NCBI GenBank assembly: GCA_034440355.1
Contig: JAWXBY010000115.1
Span: forward strand, 1 to 40,529
Length of the DNA stretch: 40,529 nucleotides
From: SZUA-430 sp034440355
GTDB lineage: Bacteria; Pseudomonadota; Alphaproteobacteria; Micropepsales; Micropepsaceae
Direction: 5' to 3'
Position numbers and translations under genes: made by a program. Shown here in pieces: positions 1-7,631 of this stretch (position 1 is its first letter; every line of letters starts with the position of its first letter). Below the pieces are notes generated by a model, which was not told where the DNA came from, did not search any database, and worked only from the letters and a program-made list of their open reading frames with translations.

Positions 1-489
1 GACGGCGGCCATGTAGAGACCGCGGAGGCCTAAGAACTCGGTCTCCTTCGATTGCAGCATCTGCGTGTAGTAGCGCTGTGCTGTTTCGTCGTCGCCTTCG
101 AGCTGCGAGGCCTGTGCGGCGAGCAGGAGGGCGAGCGGCGGTTCGCCGACGAGGGAGATCGCTTTGCGCGTTTGGCGGCGGGCTTCTTCGTCGTCACCGG
201 CTGCGACGGCGACGAGGCCGCGCGTGAGGGCTGCGAAGCCTTTGCGGCGGCGGCCCATCGCGCGCCAGCGGAAGAACTCGGCGGGCGCGTCGATGAAGGT
301 CGTGATGATGCGGTAGGCGGTGATGGTGAGGATCGAGAGCGCGATGACGAGGACGGTCGCGACCGACAAATACATGCGCGTTTCGCTGTCGCCCAACTGG
401 ATGACGACGGTGCCTTCCAAGTCGGCAATCACGGTTGCCGCGAAGGCGAGGCCCGCGATGATGATGAACAGCCAGAGAGCTCTAATCAT
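1..489 (-). CDS. hemY: HemY-like protein, N-terminal part (cut by window edge)
   Basis: This is the first 163 codons of a HemY-family inner-membrane protein; the rest lies beyond position 1. It starts at ATG 489, 9 bases after the stop of the mitofilin-like gene, as last member of a hemC-hemD-mitofilin-hemY order. The N-terminus (MIRALWLFIIIAGLAFAA) is a membrane segment, followed by a short linker with the typical DLEGTVVIQLGD and a second hydrophobic segment (SVATVLVIALSILTITAYRI). The RWRAMGRRRKGFAALTRGL stretch then leads into TPR-like helices (ALLLAAQASQLEGD, YYTQMLQ). HemY_N plus TPR proteins of this kind accompany heme genes in proteobacteria, but their exact role is not settled. This is not the HemY protoporphyrinogen oxidase of Gram-positive bacteria. 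Confidence 0.85.
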   Translation of the reverse strand, partial: MIRALWLFIIIAGLAFAATVIADLEGTVVIQLGDSETRMYLSVATVLVIALSILTITAYRIITTFIDAPAEFFRWRAMGRRRKGFAALTRGLVAVAAGDDEEARRQTRKAISLVGEPPLALLLAAQASQLEGDDETAQRYYTQMLQSKETEFLGLRGLYMAAV

Positions 490-498
490 GGCTGTTCC

Positions 499-1677
499 CT
501 ATGGCGCCGGCAGTTGCGGCACGGGGTCTGACGATTTTTCCGTCGCCGGGCCTGACAGCGCTTCGATGGCGCGCGTGTTCAGTTCGGCGAGCACGACTTC
601 CAACCGGATGCGTGCGCTTGCGTCGGTGAGCCAGGGTTTTAGCGGCCCTTGCGCGGCGCCTTGGATGGCGTTCAGTTCGCGCACGGCGGCGCCGAGGTCG
701 CCTGACTTCAGTCGCACTTCGGCGCGCGCGAGGCGGCCTTCGGTGGAGTTGTCGCCGGTCTCGCCGACTTTGCGCGAGGAGATCAGCGACGTGAAGTTCG
801 CCCACCAGCGGTCCCACATGCCTTCGCTCTTGGCGATGCGTTCGAGGTCCATCGCGCGATCGGCGAGGTTACCGAAGGAGCCCATCAATGTGCCCGCGGT
901 CGGTAGGCCTTTTGCGGCGAGCGGCGCGATGGCGGCGAGGCGCGAGTCGGTGGGCGAGAGCGCGGCCACGACGTCGAACTCGGTCTTGAACGGGGCCGAG
1001 CCTTGCGAGGCGCGCATCAGGTTGGCGATGGCCGAGGCGAGCGAGGCGCGGCGGGCCATTTCGAGGAGGTCGGAATTTTCGATGCGCTCAAGACGACCTG
1101 AGAACGCGTCGATCTTGGTGCCGAGGTCGGTCAGGCTTGTCGTGAGCGTGCCGATCGAGGTTTGCGCGGCCTTCACGTCGTCGGGCGCGGTGCCGACTTT
1201 GCCTTCGAGTGCGGCGAGGCGCGTGCCGAGGTCGTCGATGAGTTTGCTTGCGGCGTCGGTCGTTGCGGGGACCGGGATGGCGCTGCCGGGCGTGGTGCCT
1301 GCCCCGGGGACGCCGAAGGCGGTGGCGGCGAGGCCGCTGGCGACGCTGCCCGCGGTCATCGCGACCTCGGCGTTGCGCAAGCGGGTTTCGAGTTTGCTCA
1401 CGCGGTCTTTGAGCGCGGCGAACTCGACGCCTTTTTCTTGGCCGAGGCGCGCTTCGACCGCGCTTAATCTCGAGGTGATGTCGGTGGTGAGATGCGTTGC
1501 GCCTTCGTCGCCCTCCGGCCAGAAGCGGGCGAGGAGGGCGCCGAAGAAGGCTGCGACCAGCAGCAGGACCAGAATGCCGAGACCGTCGCGCCAGTCCTCG
1601 ATCAAGCCGTGTCGGACGCGGCGGTCCGCAGGCTTGGTCGCGCCGTTTCCGGGCGTTGAGGGGGCGATGTCGTTCAT
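499..1677 (-). CDS. Mitofilin-like inner-membrane protein (COG4223 type)
   Basis: This 392-aa protein lies between hemD and hemY. From ATG 1677 it has a short cytoplasmic N-terminus, one membrane segment (GLGILVLLLVAAFFGALLARF), a long coiled-coil region with heptad-like repeats (LSAVEARLGQ, LKDRVSKLETRLRNAE, LGTRLAALEGKV, LGTKIDAFSGRLERIEN) and a helical C-terminal region (AEVRLKSGDLGAAVRELNAIQG). Alphaproteobacterial proteins with this layout and position are distant relatives of mitochondrial Mic60/mitofilin. They are thought to organise the inner membrane; a role in heme synthesis is suggested only by linkage. An upstream in-frame start at 1737 is possible, but it would add an unlikely N-terminal extension. 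Neither start has a strong ribosome-binding site. Confidence 0.8.
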   Translation of the reverse strand: MNDIAPSTPGNGATKPADRRVRHGLIEDWRDGLGILVLLLVAAFFGALLARFWPEGDEGATHLTTDITSRLSAVEARLGQEKGVEFAALKDRVSKLETRLRNAEVAMTAGSVASGLAATAFGVPGAGTTPGSAIPVPATTDAASKLIDDLGTRLAALEGKVGTAPDDVKAAQTSIGTLTTSLTDLGTKIDAFSGRLERIENSDLLEMARRASLASAIANLMRASQGSAPFKTEFDVVAALSPTDSRLAAIAPLAAKGLPTAGTLMGSFGNLADRAMDLERIAKSEGMWDRWWANFTSLISSRKVGETGDNSTEGRLARAEVRLKSGDLGAAVRELNAIQGAAQGPLKPWLTDASARIRLEVVLAELNTRAIEALSGPATEKSSDPVPQLPAP

Positions 1678-1749
1678 TCGGCCGGTCTCATTTGCGTGGT
1701 TGGGCCGCAAGCTACTGGGGCGGGCCTTGAGCCACAAGGCGGGGTCCGG

Positions 1750-2460
1750 TCAGACCTGTTTCAAGAGGTCGAGCAAAGCTGCGGCGTTCGGGTGCACTGC
1801 AACCAGAACCTTGCGAAAGCGCAAGGGCGCCAAGGCGTTGGCGACGGCGTCGCTGAGGGCGAGAGCCGCTATTTTCTCGCACGGCGTCATGAGACCCGCG
1901 GCGCGTATCAAGGTTACGAAACGGTCCGCCGTGCGGGGCGAAAAGAATGTCGCGGCGTCGATGCCGCCCGCGGTCAGTTCGGCGGTGAAGGGAGCCGAGA
2001 GAGCGTCGGCGGGGCGCGCGTCATACAGCTGTTCGGTGTGGACGGCGAAGCCTGCGGGCGTGAGCGCGCTTTTCAGGTCGCCGGCCGTTGCCGTTCCGGT
2101 GATGTGCAGCAACGTGCCTTGGGCCGGGTTCAGCTGTTCGCGGACGGTTTGCGCAAACGTTTCGACGCCTTCGCCGGTGCTTTCGCTGACGCGCGTGAAA
2201 CCTAAGACCCTTGCCTCCGCGCCGGTCGCTCGGCCGACGGCGAGGATGCGGATCGTGCGGTCAGTTGTTCGCCGCGCTGCGGCGCGTGCACCGTTGGCGC
2301 TGGTGAAGAGCAGTGCTTGCGCGCCGGTGAGATCGAGCGCGGGGCCGTCAGCGAATACGATGTCGATCAAGGGTTCGATCAGCGTCGTGTGGCCGAGCGC
2401 GTGTATTTGCGCCGCGAGTGCTTCGGCGTCGCCCCGGGGTCTGGTGATGAGGACGCGCAT
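1750..2460 (-). CDS. hemD: Uroporphyrinogen-III synthase
   Basis: This 236-aa cytoplasmic enzyme of heme synthesis cyclises and inverts ring D of hydroxymethylbilane to give uroporphyrinogen III. It begins MRVLITRPRGDAEALAAQI, the usual HemD opening. It contains LLFTSANGARAAA in the first lobe and the family pattern FFSPRTADRFVTLI plus ALALSDAVANAL in the second. HemD is poorly conserved, so these motifs and the position two bases after hemC carry the call. ATG 2460 is preferred: the open frame continues upstream only as antisense-like reading inside hemC. The length matches the family (about 230-260 aa). Confidence 0.93.
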   Translation of the reverse strand: MRVLITRPRGDAEALAAQIHALGHTTLIEPLIDIVFADGPALDLTGAQALLFTSANGARAAARRTTDRTIRILAVGRATGAEARVLGFTRVSESTGEGVETFAQTVREQLNPAQGTLLHITGTATAGDLKSALTPAGFAVHTEQLYDARPADALSAPFTAELTAGGIDAATFFSPRTADRFVTLIRAAGLMTPCEKIAALALSDAVANALAPLRFRKVLVAVHPNAAALLDLLKQV

Positions 2461-2462
2461 GG

Positions 2463-3404
2463 TCAGACTTCGAAGAATTGGCGGCCGGCTTTGGCGGCAA
2501 GTTCGCGACCGGCGTCGGTGCCGACGTGGTCGGCTTCGGCGGCTGTCGCGATCGCGGCTTGCCGTGCGACGTCGATGCGTGTGCGGCCGTCGGGGGTGAG
2601 AACGCAGCCGTTGAATGTGATGCTGGCATCGCCATGTTCGGCGAGTCCTGCGATCGGCGTGCGGCATGAGCCGTCGAGGATGGCGAGGAAGGCGCGCTCC
2701 AACGTCACGGCGATGTCGGTTTCGCGGTCGTTGGCCGGCGCGAAGAGGTCGCGCACCGTGGTGTTGCTCTCCAGGATCTCGACGCCGATGGCGCCTTGTG
2801 CGACGGCGGGCAGCATTTCTTGCGCCGTAAAGATGTGGCTGGCGTGCGCTTCGGCGTTGAGGCGCTTGAGGCCTGCGAAGGCCAGGATCGTCGCGTCGGC
2901 TTCGCCGTTGGCAAGTTTCTTCAGACGCGTTTCGACGTTGCCGCGGAAGCCCACGATGTCGAGGTCGGGCCGCGCATGCAGCAGCATCGCTTTGCGGCGA
3001 ACGGAGCTGGTGCCGACGCGGGCGCCTTGCGGCAGATCGTTCAGAGACTTGGCGGCTTTGGCGACGAGGACGTCGCGCGGATCTTCGCGCGGCAGATGGC
3101 ACGCCAGCATCATGCCGTAGGGCAGGAGGCCGGGCAGATCCTTGAGCGAATGGACGGCGGCGTCGATCGAGCCCGCGATCAGCGCTTCTTCCAATTCCTT
3201 TGCGAACAGGCCCTTGCCGCCGATATCGGCGAGCGGGCGGTCTTGGACGCGATCGCCTGTCGTCTTGATGGCGACGATCTCGGTGCGCGCTTCGGCTTCA
3301 TCGGCGCTCCACCGGTGAACACGAGCGAGCGCGGCGATAACCATGCGCGTTTGCGTGAGCGCGAGCGGGGAGCCGCGGGTGCCGATGCGCAGACGAGTTT
3401 GCAC
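2463..3404 (-). CDS. hemC: Porphobilinogen deaminase (hydroxymethylbilane synthase)
   Basis: This protein of about 313 aa polymerises four porphobilinogens into hydroxymethylbilane, the substrate of the HemD encoded next. Family motifs are clear: RIGTRGSPLALTQT at the N-terminus, DIGGKGLFAKELEEALI, AVHSLKDLP, VGTSSVRRKAMLLHARPDL, FRGNVETRLKKL and GSCRTPIAG, which holds the cysteine that carries the dipyrromethane cofactor. The start is taken as GTG 3404, which places the protein start where homologues begin. An ATG at 3470 would add 22 residues without family support. No good Shine-Dalgarno precedes the GTG. The gene is divergent from tsaD across 99 bases that contain a short inverted repeat (3461-3479). 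Confidence 0.95.
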   Translation of the reverse strand: MQTRLRIGTRGSPLALTQTRMVIAALARVHRWSADEAEARTEIVAIKTTGDRVQDRPLADIGGKGLFAKELEEALIAGSIDAAVHSLKDLPGLLPYGMMLACHLPREDPRDVLVAKAAKSLNDLPQGARVGTSSVRRKAMLLHARPDLDIVGFRGNVETRLKKLANGEADATILAFAGLKRLNAEAHASHIFTAQEMLPAVAQGAIGVEILESNTTVRDLFAPANDRETDIAVTLERAFLAILDGSCRTPIAGLAEHGDASITFNGCVLTPDGRTRIDVARQAAIATAAEADHVGTDAGRELAAKAGRQFFEV

Positions 3405-3503
3405 GCTTGAAGGGCCTGGTGTTACGGGGTGGTGGCGGACGCTATCGACCTTCGTGGCCGCACGCCACATATAGGCGTGTGACGGATTTCTTGGAAACGG
3501 GAT

Positions 3504-4571
3504 TTGGCTCAAGACCTTACAGTGCTGGGCATCGAGACGAGCTGCGATGAGACGGCTGCGGCGGTCGTGCGCGGCCGCGCGCCCGGCCCGGGCGTCATGC
3601 TGTCCAACGTGGTCGCGAGCCAAATCGCCGCACATAAGCCCTACGGCGGCGTCGTGCCGGAGATTGCCGCGCGCGCGCATGTCGAGATCTTGGAAGAGGT
3701 GGTTGAGCGCGCGCTGGCGGATGCCGGCGTCACGATCGCCGATCTCGACGGGATCGCGGCGACGGCTGGGCCTGGTTTGATTGGCGGCGTGGCGGTCGGG
3801 CTGACTGCGGCCAAGGCGCTGGCGCTTGCGTCAGGCAAGCCGCTTATCGCGCTCAATCATTTGGAGGCGCATGCGCTGACGGCGCGGCTGACGCATGGCG
3901 TGCCGTTTCCGTTCTTGCTGCTGCTGGTGTCGGGCGGCCATTGCCAGCTTTTGATCTGCGAGGGCGTCGGGCGTTTTACGCGCATGGGGACGACGATCGA
4001 CGACGCCGCCGGCGAGGCGTTCGACAAGACGGCCAAGTTGTTGGGGCTTGGGTTTCCCGGCGGGCCGGCGATCGAAGAGGCCGCGAAGACAGGCAACGCG
4101 AAGCGCTACCGCTTTCCGCGACCGCTGGCCGACGCCGACGGGTTCGACTTTTCGTTCTCGGGGCTCAAGACCGCTGTGCGGCGGATCGCCGATTCCGTGG
4201 ATTATGACGATCAGATCGTCAGCGACATTGCGGCGAGCTTCCAAGCGGCGGTCACGGAGGTTCTCGCCGGGCGGTCGCGCAAGGCGATGCGCGCTGTGCG
4301 GGAGATGGATTTGAACATCAACCACCTGGTTGTCGCGGGTGGCGTCGCAGCGAATGAAACGCTCAACCGTTTATTGTGCGCTGCAGCGGCGGATGAGGGG
4401 TTCGAGTTCGTGGTTCCGCCGATGAAGCTTTGCACCGACAACGGCGCGATGGTTGCGTGGGCGGGACTTGAGCGGCTTCAGTTGGGATTGACCGATACGT
4501 TGGCGGCGGTGGCGCGGGCGCGATGGCCGTTGGATCGCCGGTCCGAGGGTGTCGCCCGCGCGAAGGCCTAA
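3504..4571 (+). CDS. tsaD: tRNA N6-adenosine threonylcarbamoyltransferase TsaD
   Basis: This 355-aa Kae1/TsaD ATPase transfers the threonylcarbamoyl group to A37 of ANN-decoding tRNAs, working with TsaB and TsaE, which are not in this window. Visible motifs are GIETSCDETAAAVV (nucleotide-binding lobe), PYGGVVPEIAARAH, GPGLIGGVAVGL, the metal-binding HLEAH (H119, H123), LLVSGGHCQL, DDAAGEAFDK, FSFSGLKTAV, VAGGVAANETL and CTDNGAMVAW. The start is TTG 3504 with a purine-rich GGAAACGGGA just upstream; no ATG fits. The length is normal for the family. The hemC / tsaD divergence is common in alphaproteobacteria. Transcription should end at the hairpin 4602-4643. Confidence 0.97.
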   Translation: MAQDLTVLGIETSCDETAAAVVRGRAPGPGVMLSNVVASQIAAHKPYGGVVPEIAARAHVEILEEVVERALADAGVTIADLDGIAATAGPGLIGGVAVGLTAAKALALASGKPLIALNHLEAHALTARLTHGVPFPFLLLLVSGGHCQLLICEGVGRFTRMGTTIDDAAGEAFDKTAKLLGLGFPGGPAIEEAAKTGNAKRYRFPRPLADADGFDFSFSGLKTAVRRIADSVDYDDQIVSDIAASFQAAVTEVLAGRSRKAMRAVREMDLNINHLVVAGGVAANETLNRLLCAAAADEGFEFVVPPMKLCTDNGAMVAWAGLERLQLGLTDTLAAVARARWPLDRRSEGVARAKA

Positions 4572-4601
4572 AGGCGTTCTCTTCTAATGCCTTGATCTCA
4601 A

Positions 4602-4643
4602 AAAGAAACGAGCGGCTCGGGGTTACCGGCCGCTCGTTTCTTT
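4602..4643. terminator. Bidirectional rho-independent terminator
   Basis: A perfect 15-bp stem (4602-4616 pairing with 4629-4643) encloses a 12-base loop. Its outer arms are A-rich and T-rich, so T runs follow the stem on both strands: TTTCTTT on the plus strand, and a longer TTTCTTTTTGAG on the minus strand. It lies 30 bases after tsaD and 24 bases after the 35-aa minus-strand gene, so it can end both transcripts. Confidence 0.9.
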
Positions 4644-4667
4644 GGGGAGCTGGGTAGAAGCCAAGGC

Positions 4668-4775
4668 TTAGATCCAGTTCAGGGTGTTGAGCAGGAACAC
4701 CAGGCCGTACGCGCCGAGGACAAAGCCGGCCAGCGTCGTGGAAATCTGGGTCACCAGGTTGTTGCGGTTCGTCAT
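4668..4775 (-). CDS. 35-aa single-span membrane protein, unknown function
   Basis: This is a very short gene of 35 codons plus TAA. It starts MTNRNNLVTQIS with a polar N-terminus, then one hydrophobic span of about 18 residues (TLAGFVLGAYGLVFLLNTL), and ends NWI. Support for translation is unusually good: AAGGAGAG sits 7 bases before the ATG, a sigma70-like promoter lies at 4827-4855 and a strong terminator at 4602-4643. Together they make a compact monocistronic unit. I do not recognise the family. The GxxxG-like GFVLG pattern could support helix packing. It follows a TetR regulator on the same strand. It could be a regulatory or accessory membrane peptide of a larger complex, but nothing in the sequence shows which. 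Confidence 0.75.
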   Translation of the reverse strand: MTNRNNLVTQISTTLAGFVLGAYGLVFLLNTLNWI

Positions 4776-4826
4776 TTGGGTCTCTCCTTTGATCTCGTTC
4801 GGTGGCTCTCGCCGCCTGATGAAACC

Positions 4827-4855
4827 TATATACGGGAGCCCTGATCTGAAATCAA
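4827..4855 (-). promoter_or_regulatory. Sigma70-like promoter for the 35-aa gene
   Basis: Read on the minus strand, TTGATT (4855-4850) and TATATA (4832-4827) are separated by exactly 17 bases. This is a near-consensus housekeeping promoter that would start RNA near 4820 and give a leader of about 45 bases before ATG 4775. It is one of the few clearly AT-rich stretches in the region. Confidence 0.65.
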
Positions 4856-4882
4856 TGAATGAAATCGTTTTTGTTCACTCAT
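4855..4882. promoter_or_regulatory. Inverted repeat, candidate TetR operator
   Basis: On the plus strand ATGAATGAA (4855-4863) and TTCACTCAT (4874-4882) form an inverted repeat with 8 of 9 positions paired and a 10-base spacer. It abuts the -35 element of the 35-aa gene. TetR-family dimers bind palindromes of this size, and a TetR gene lies immediately upstream. Related TGAAT-type half sites occur before the tetR start (5614-5631). Binding is inferred. Confidence 0.45.
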
Positions 4883-4928
4883 CACTCACAGTGCGACGTC
4901 CTGCCGCAGTCTGTTAACCTTTGATGGC

Positions 4929-5582
4929 TCAAATGCTGACGAGGGTCTCGGATTTCTGCTCGTCCGGGGTCTTGCGCGGCTGGTCGCGGCCGGCGCCGCC
5001 ATCGGCCAGGCCGTTCAAGACCAGGTGGACGACCCCTTCGAGCTCACGCTCAAGCTTCTCATAGGGCAGCTTGGAGTGGAGTTGGGGGTAGCGGAATTTC
5101 ATGGTGGCGGATTGGATCATTTCCGCGGTGAAGACGACGTCTTCTATGGCGAACTCGCCCGAGGCGTTGCCGGCGGCCAGGATTTCCGACAGCAAAGCGC
5201 GGTGCAGCGCCAGGATGCGGTTGGCGAATTGTGGGCGGTCCATCATCACGACGCGGGCCATTTCATAGACCTGCTTGTCGTATTCCAGCTGTTCGTAGGT
5301 CAGACGCATGTCCGCGAACATGAAGTCGCGCAGACGCTCCTTGGCGCTGCGGCCAGGGCGTTTCAGCACATCTCTTAGCTTTGCGATTGCTTGTTCGCCG
5401 GCTTCGCCTGCGATCGCCTCGGCAATGTCCAGTTTCCCTGGGAAGTACCGATAGAGGTTGCCGGGGGACATGCTACAGTCCGCGGCGATCTCGGCCATCG
5501 TGGTTTTGGCGTAGCCGTAGTGTACGAAGCGCTTCTTCGCAGCTAGTAGGATGTTTCCTCGGACTGTGTCTTTGCACAACAT
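4929..5582 (-). CDS. TetR/AcrR-family transcriptional regulator
   Basis: This 217-aa DNA-binding protein has an N-terminal TetR helix-turn-helix at residues about 10-55: ILLAAKKRFVHYGYAKTTMAEIAADCSMSPGNLYRYFPGK. An all-helical ligand/dimerisation domain follows, and the C-terminal tail is polar. The ligand is unknown. It starts at ATG 5582, whose ribosome-binding site is weak. It is inserted between tsaD and gpsA, genes that are adjacent in many alphaproteobacteria, and points the same way as the 35-aa membrane gene downstream. Upstream DNA (5583-5669) is AT-rich with TGAAT-like half sites, so autoregulation is plausible. Confidence 0.92.
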   Translation of the reverse strand: MLCKDTVRGNILLAAKKRFVHYGYAKTTMAEIAADCSMSPGNLYRYFPGKLDIAEAIAGEAGEQAIAKLRDVLKRPGRSAKERLRDFMFADMRLTYEQLEYDKQVYEMARVVMMDRPQFANRILALHRALLSEILAAGNASGEFAIEDVVFTAEMIQSATMKFRYPQLHSKLPYEKLERELEGVVHLVLNGLADGGAGRDQPRKTPDEQKSETLVSI

Positions 5583-5669
5583 TTGTTCGCGTAATCTAGC
5601 CGCTCCGGGTAAATATTCAACAAAACATTCACGTGGTGTCGTTCACGTCTTGGCGAATCAGGCGGAACC

Positions 5670-6653
5670 GTGGGGAAAAGCCACATAGCGGTAGCCGGCG
5701 GCGGGGCCTGGGGCACCGCTCTTGCTCAGGCCTTTGCCGGCTCGGTTGATCGGGTCACGTTGTGGGCGCGCGAAGGCGACGTGGTTAATCAGATCAATGC
5801 GCGCCATGAGAACCACACCTTCTTACCGGGCGTGACGTTGTCGCCGTCGATCGTAGCCACGGCGGCGATGCGCGATGTGGCGAGCGCCGATCTCATTCTT
5901 CTGGTGTGCCCAGCGCAGCACTTGCGGACTGTGGTTCGCGGTTTGCGGGCCGAGGTTTCGACAGGCGCGCGGGCTTTGATTTGCGCGAAGGGGATCGAAC
6001 GGCCGAGCGGCAAGCTCATGACAGAGGTCGCGCGCGAGGAAGCGGGCGACCTGCGCTTCGGTATGTTGTCGGGTCCCAGCTTTGCCGGCGAGGTGGGGCG
6101 TGGGCTGCCGTGCGCGGTGACGGTTGCGTTCGACGACGCGGCGACGGCGGACGAGATTGCGCGGATGCTGAGTTCGCCGACGTTCAGACCTTATGCTTCG
6201 ACCGACGTGACCGGCGTTGCGATCGGCGGGGCGGTGAAGAACGTACTCGCGATCGCGTGCGGTGTCGTCGAGGGGCGTGGGTTCGGCGAGAGCGCGCGGG
6301 CGGCCTTAACCACGCGCGGGTTTGCGGAGATGACGCGGTTCGGGCTCGCGCTCGGCGCACGGCTCGAGACGATGGGCGGGTTGAGCGGGCTGGGTGATTT
6401 GATGCTGACGGCGTCGAGCCGGCAGTCGCGGAATTTTTCGCTGGGCGTCCGCTTGGCGCAGGGCGGCCACGCCGACGACGGCGGGCCGTTGGCCGAGGGC
6501 GCGGCGACGGCGGAGGCATTGGTGACGCGTGCGCGGGCCGCTAATGTCGAGATGCCGATCGCGCAGGCGGTGGCCGATATCGTCGCGGGCCGCGTTGCGG
6601 TCGACGCGGCGATCGGCGCGTTGCTGTCGCGGCCTTTGAAGAGCGAGCACTAG
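5670..6653 (+). CDS. gpsA: NAD(P)-dependent glycerol-3-phosphate dehydrogenase
   Basis: This 327-aa cytoplasmic enzyme reduces dihydroxyacetone phosphate to sn-glycerol 3-phosphate, the backbone for phospholipids. The Rossmann motif GGGAWGTALA lies at residues 10-19. Other family blocks are LWAREGDVV, ILLVCPAQHLR, CAKGIE (K107), LSGPSFAGEVGRGLP, the catalytic lysine in GGAVKNVLAIACGV (K190) and GLSGLGDLMLTASSRQSRNF. The start is GTG 5670, preceded by AGGCGGAACC. It leads a tight plus-strand string: a YciI-like gene 5 bases on, then an EVE gene, an 85-aa unknown and a Rieske gene. Confidence 0.97.
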   Translation: MGKSHIAVAGGGAWGTALAQAFAGSVDRVTLWAREGDVVNQINARHENHTFLPGVTLSPSIVATAAMRDVASADLILLVCPAQHLRTVVRGLRAEVSTGARALICAKGIERPSGKLMTEVAREEAGDLRFGMLSGPSFAGEVGRGLPCAVTVAFDDAATADEIARMLSSPTFRPYASTDVTGVAIGGAVKNVLAIACGVVEGRGFGESARAALTTRGFAEMTRFGLALGARLETMGGLSGLGDLMLTASSRQSRNFSLGVRLAQGGHADDGGPLAEGAATAEALVTRARAANVEMPIAQAVADIVAGRVAVDAAIGALLSRPLKSEH

Positions 6654-6658
6654 AGCCC

Positions 6659-6949
6659 ATGCTGTTTGCCTTGATCTGTACGGACAAACCGAATTCGACG
6701 CCGGTGCGGCTTGAGGCGCGGTCGCGCCATCTCGCCTACATTCAGTCGCGCATAGCGCATGTGAAGATCGCGGGGCCGTTCGTGTCGGAGGACGGGGCGA
6801 CGATGCTGGGCAGCATGCTCATTCTCGACCTTCCCGATATCGAAGCGGCGCGCGCGTTTGCGGCGGCCGATCCTTATGCGCAGGCGGGTTTGTTCTCCAG
6901 CGTCGATATTCGTCCGTGGAAGTGGACGGTTGGCGCGCCGAAGGAGTGA
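6659..6949 (+). CDS. YciI-like protein
   Basis: This small 96-aa protein of the YciI fold (dimeric alpha-beta barrel) opens MLFALICTDKPNS and carries the family signature SRHLAYI (conserved His), then GPFVSEDGATMLGSMLILDLPD and a conserved Asp in AAADPYAQAGLF. YciI-like proteins are widespread. Some are proposed to be small hydrolases or dehalogenase-like enzymes, but no general substrate is known. It lies 5 bases after gpsA and 5 before the EVE gene. That order is common in alphaproteobacteria, so it is probably co-transcribed with gpsA. Confidence 0.9.
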   Translation: MLFALICTDKPNSTPVRLEARSRHLAYIQSRIAHVKIAGPFVSEDGATMLGSMLILDLPDIEAARAFAAADPYAQAGLFSSVDIRPWKWTVGAPKE

Positions 6950-6954
6950 GGGGC

Positions 6955-7374
6955 ATGGCCTATTGGCTGTTGAAGACGGAGCCTGAGACGTTCGGTTGGG
7001 ATCATCAGGTGGCGCGCGGCAAGAAAGGCGAGCCGTGGAGCGGGGTCCGCAATTTCACGGCGCGCGATAATTTGCGGGCGATGAAGAAGGGCGAACTCGC
7101 GTTCTTCTATCACACCGGTAAAGAGAAGGCCGTCGTCGGTGTCGTGAAGGTGATCAAGGAAGCCTATCCCGACACCACGGCCGACGAACCGTTTTGGTCG
7201 ATGGTCGACGTCGAAGCGGTGGCGCCGTTTCCGACACCCGTGACGCTCGCGCAAGTAAAGGCGGAGCCGAAGCTTACAGCGATGGCGCTTGCGAAATACG
7301 CGCGTCTCTCGGTGCAGCCGGTGACCGACGCGGAGTGGAAGCTCGTGTGCAAGATGGGCGGGTATAAGGGCTGA
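6955..7374 (+). CDS. EVE-domain protein
   Basis: This 139-aa protein consists of one EVE domain (PUA/YTH-like fold, as in human THYN1). It begins MAYWLLKTEPETFGW, the typical EVE start, followed by WSGVRNFTARDNLRAMKKGELAFFYHTGKEKAVVG and DPFWSMV-like and VDVEAV strands. Related YTH and EVE domains bind modified bases in RNA or DNA through an aromatic cage; the bacterial role is not fixed. ATG 6955 is chosen because AAGGAGTGAGGGG precedes it. A longer frame from 6916 would overlap the YciI gene. Its stop overlaps the next ATG (TGATG). Confidence 0.93.
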   Translation: MAYWLLKTEPETFGWDHQVARGKKGEPWSGVRNFTARDNLRAMKKGELAFFYHTGKEKAVVGVVKVIKEAYPDTTADEPFWSMVDVEAVAPFPTPVTLAQVKAEPKLTAMALAKYARLSVQPVTDAEWKLVCKMGGYKG

Positions 7375-7631
7375 TGAAGCACGCGGGTCCGGACGCGTTC
7401 GCGATGCTAGAGCCGTTGCTCAGGGATTTGCGGGCGTTGCCCGGGTTGAGCGAGCGCTCGCTCGGCGTGTTCTACAGGCGCAGCAAAGCGTTCTTGCATT
7501 TTCACGAAGATGACGGCGGCTTGTTTGCCGATTTTCGCTTTGCCGATCGCGGTGATTTCGAGCGTGTTCGTGTGTCCACGGCGGCAGAGCGGAAACGGTT
7601 CTTGGCGCTGGTGCGCAACGGTCTTCAATGA
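7374..7631 (+). CDS. Small conserved-looking cytoplasmic protein, unknown function
   Basis: This 85-aa protein is translationally coupled to the EVE gene by a one-base stop/start overlap, and to the Rieske gene by an ATGA overlap. That makes it very likely real. It has no signal or membrane segment. An N-terminal helical part (AFAMLEPLLRDLRAL) is followed by a compact block SKAFLHFHEDDGGLFADFRF and a basic C-terminus (AERKRFLALVRNGL). The middle block resembles what is seen in small MmcQ/YjbR-like or DUF-type proteins, but I cannot assign a family with confidence. Confidence 0.8.
   Translation: MKHAGPDAFAMLEPLLRDLRALPGLSERSLGVFYRRSKAFLHFHEDDGGLFADFRFADRGDFERVRVSTAAERKRFLALVRNGLQ

Noticed and set aside
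320..2599. 759-codon plus-strand open frame
   Set aside because: It is antisense to the mitofilin-like gene, hemD and part of hemC, which have clear family motifs. Its translation is low-complexity Ser/Arg/Ala with no domain, as expected in GC-rich DNA.
1750..3102. 450-codon minus-strand frame covering hemD
   Set aside because: The part upstream of 2460 is an Arg-rich alternate frame of hemC. Only the part from ATG 2460 is hemD.
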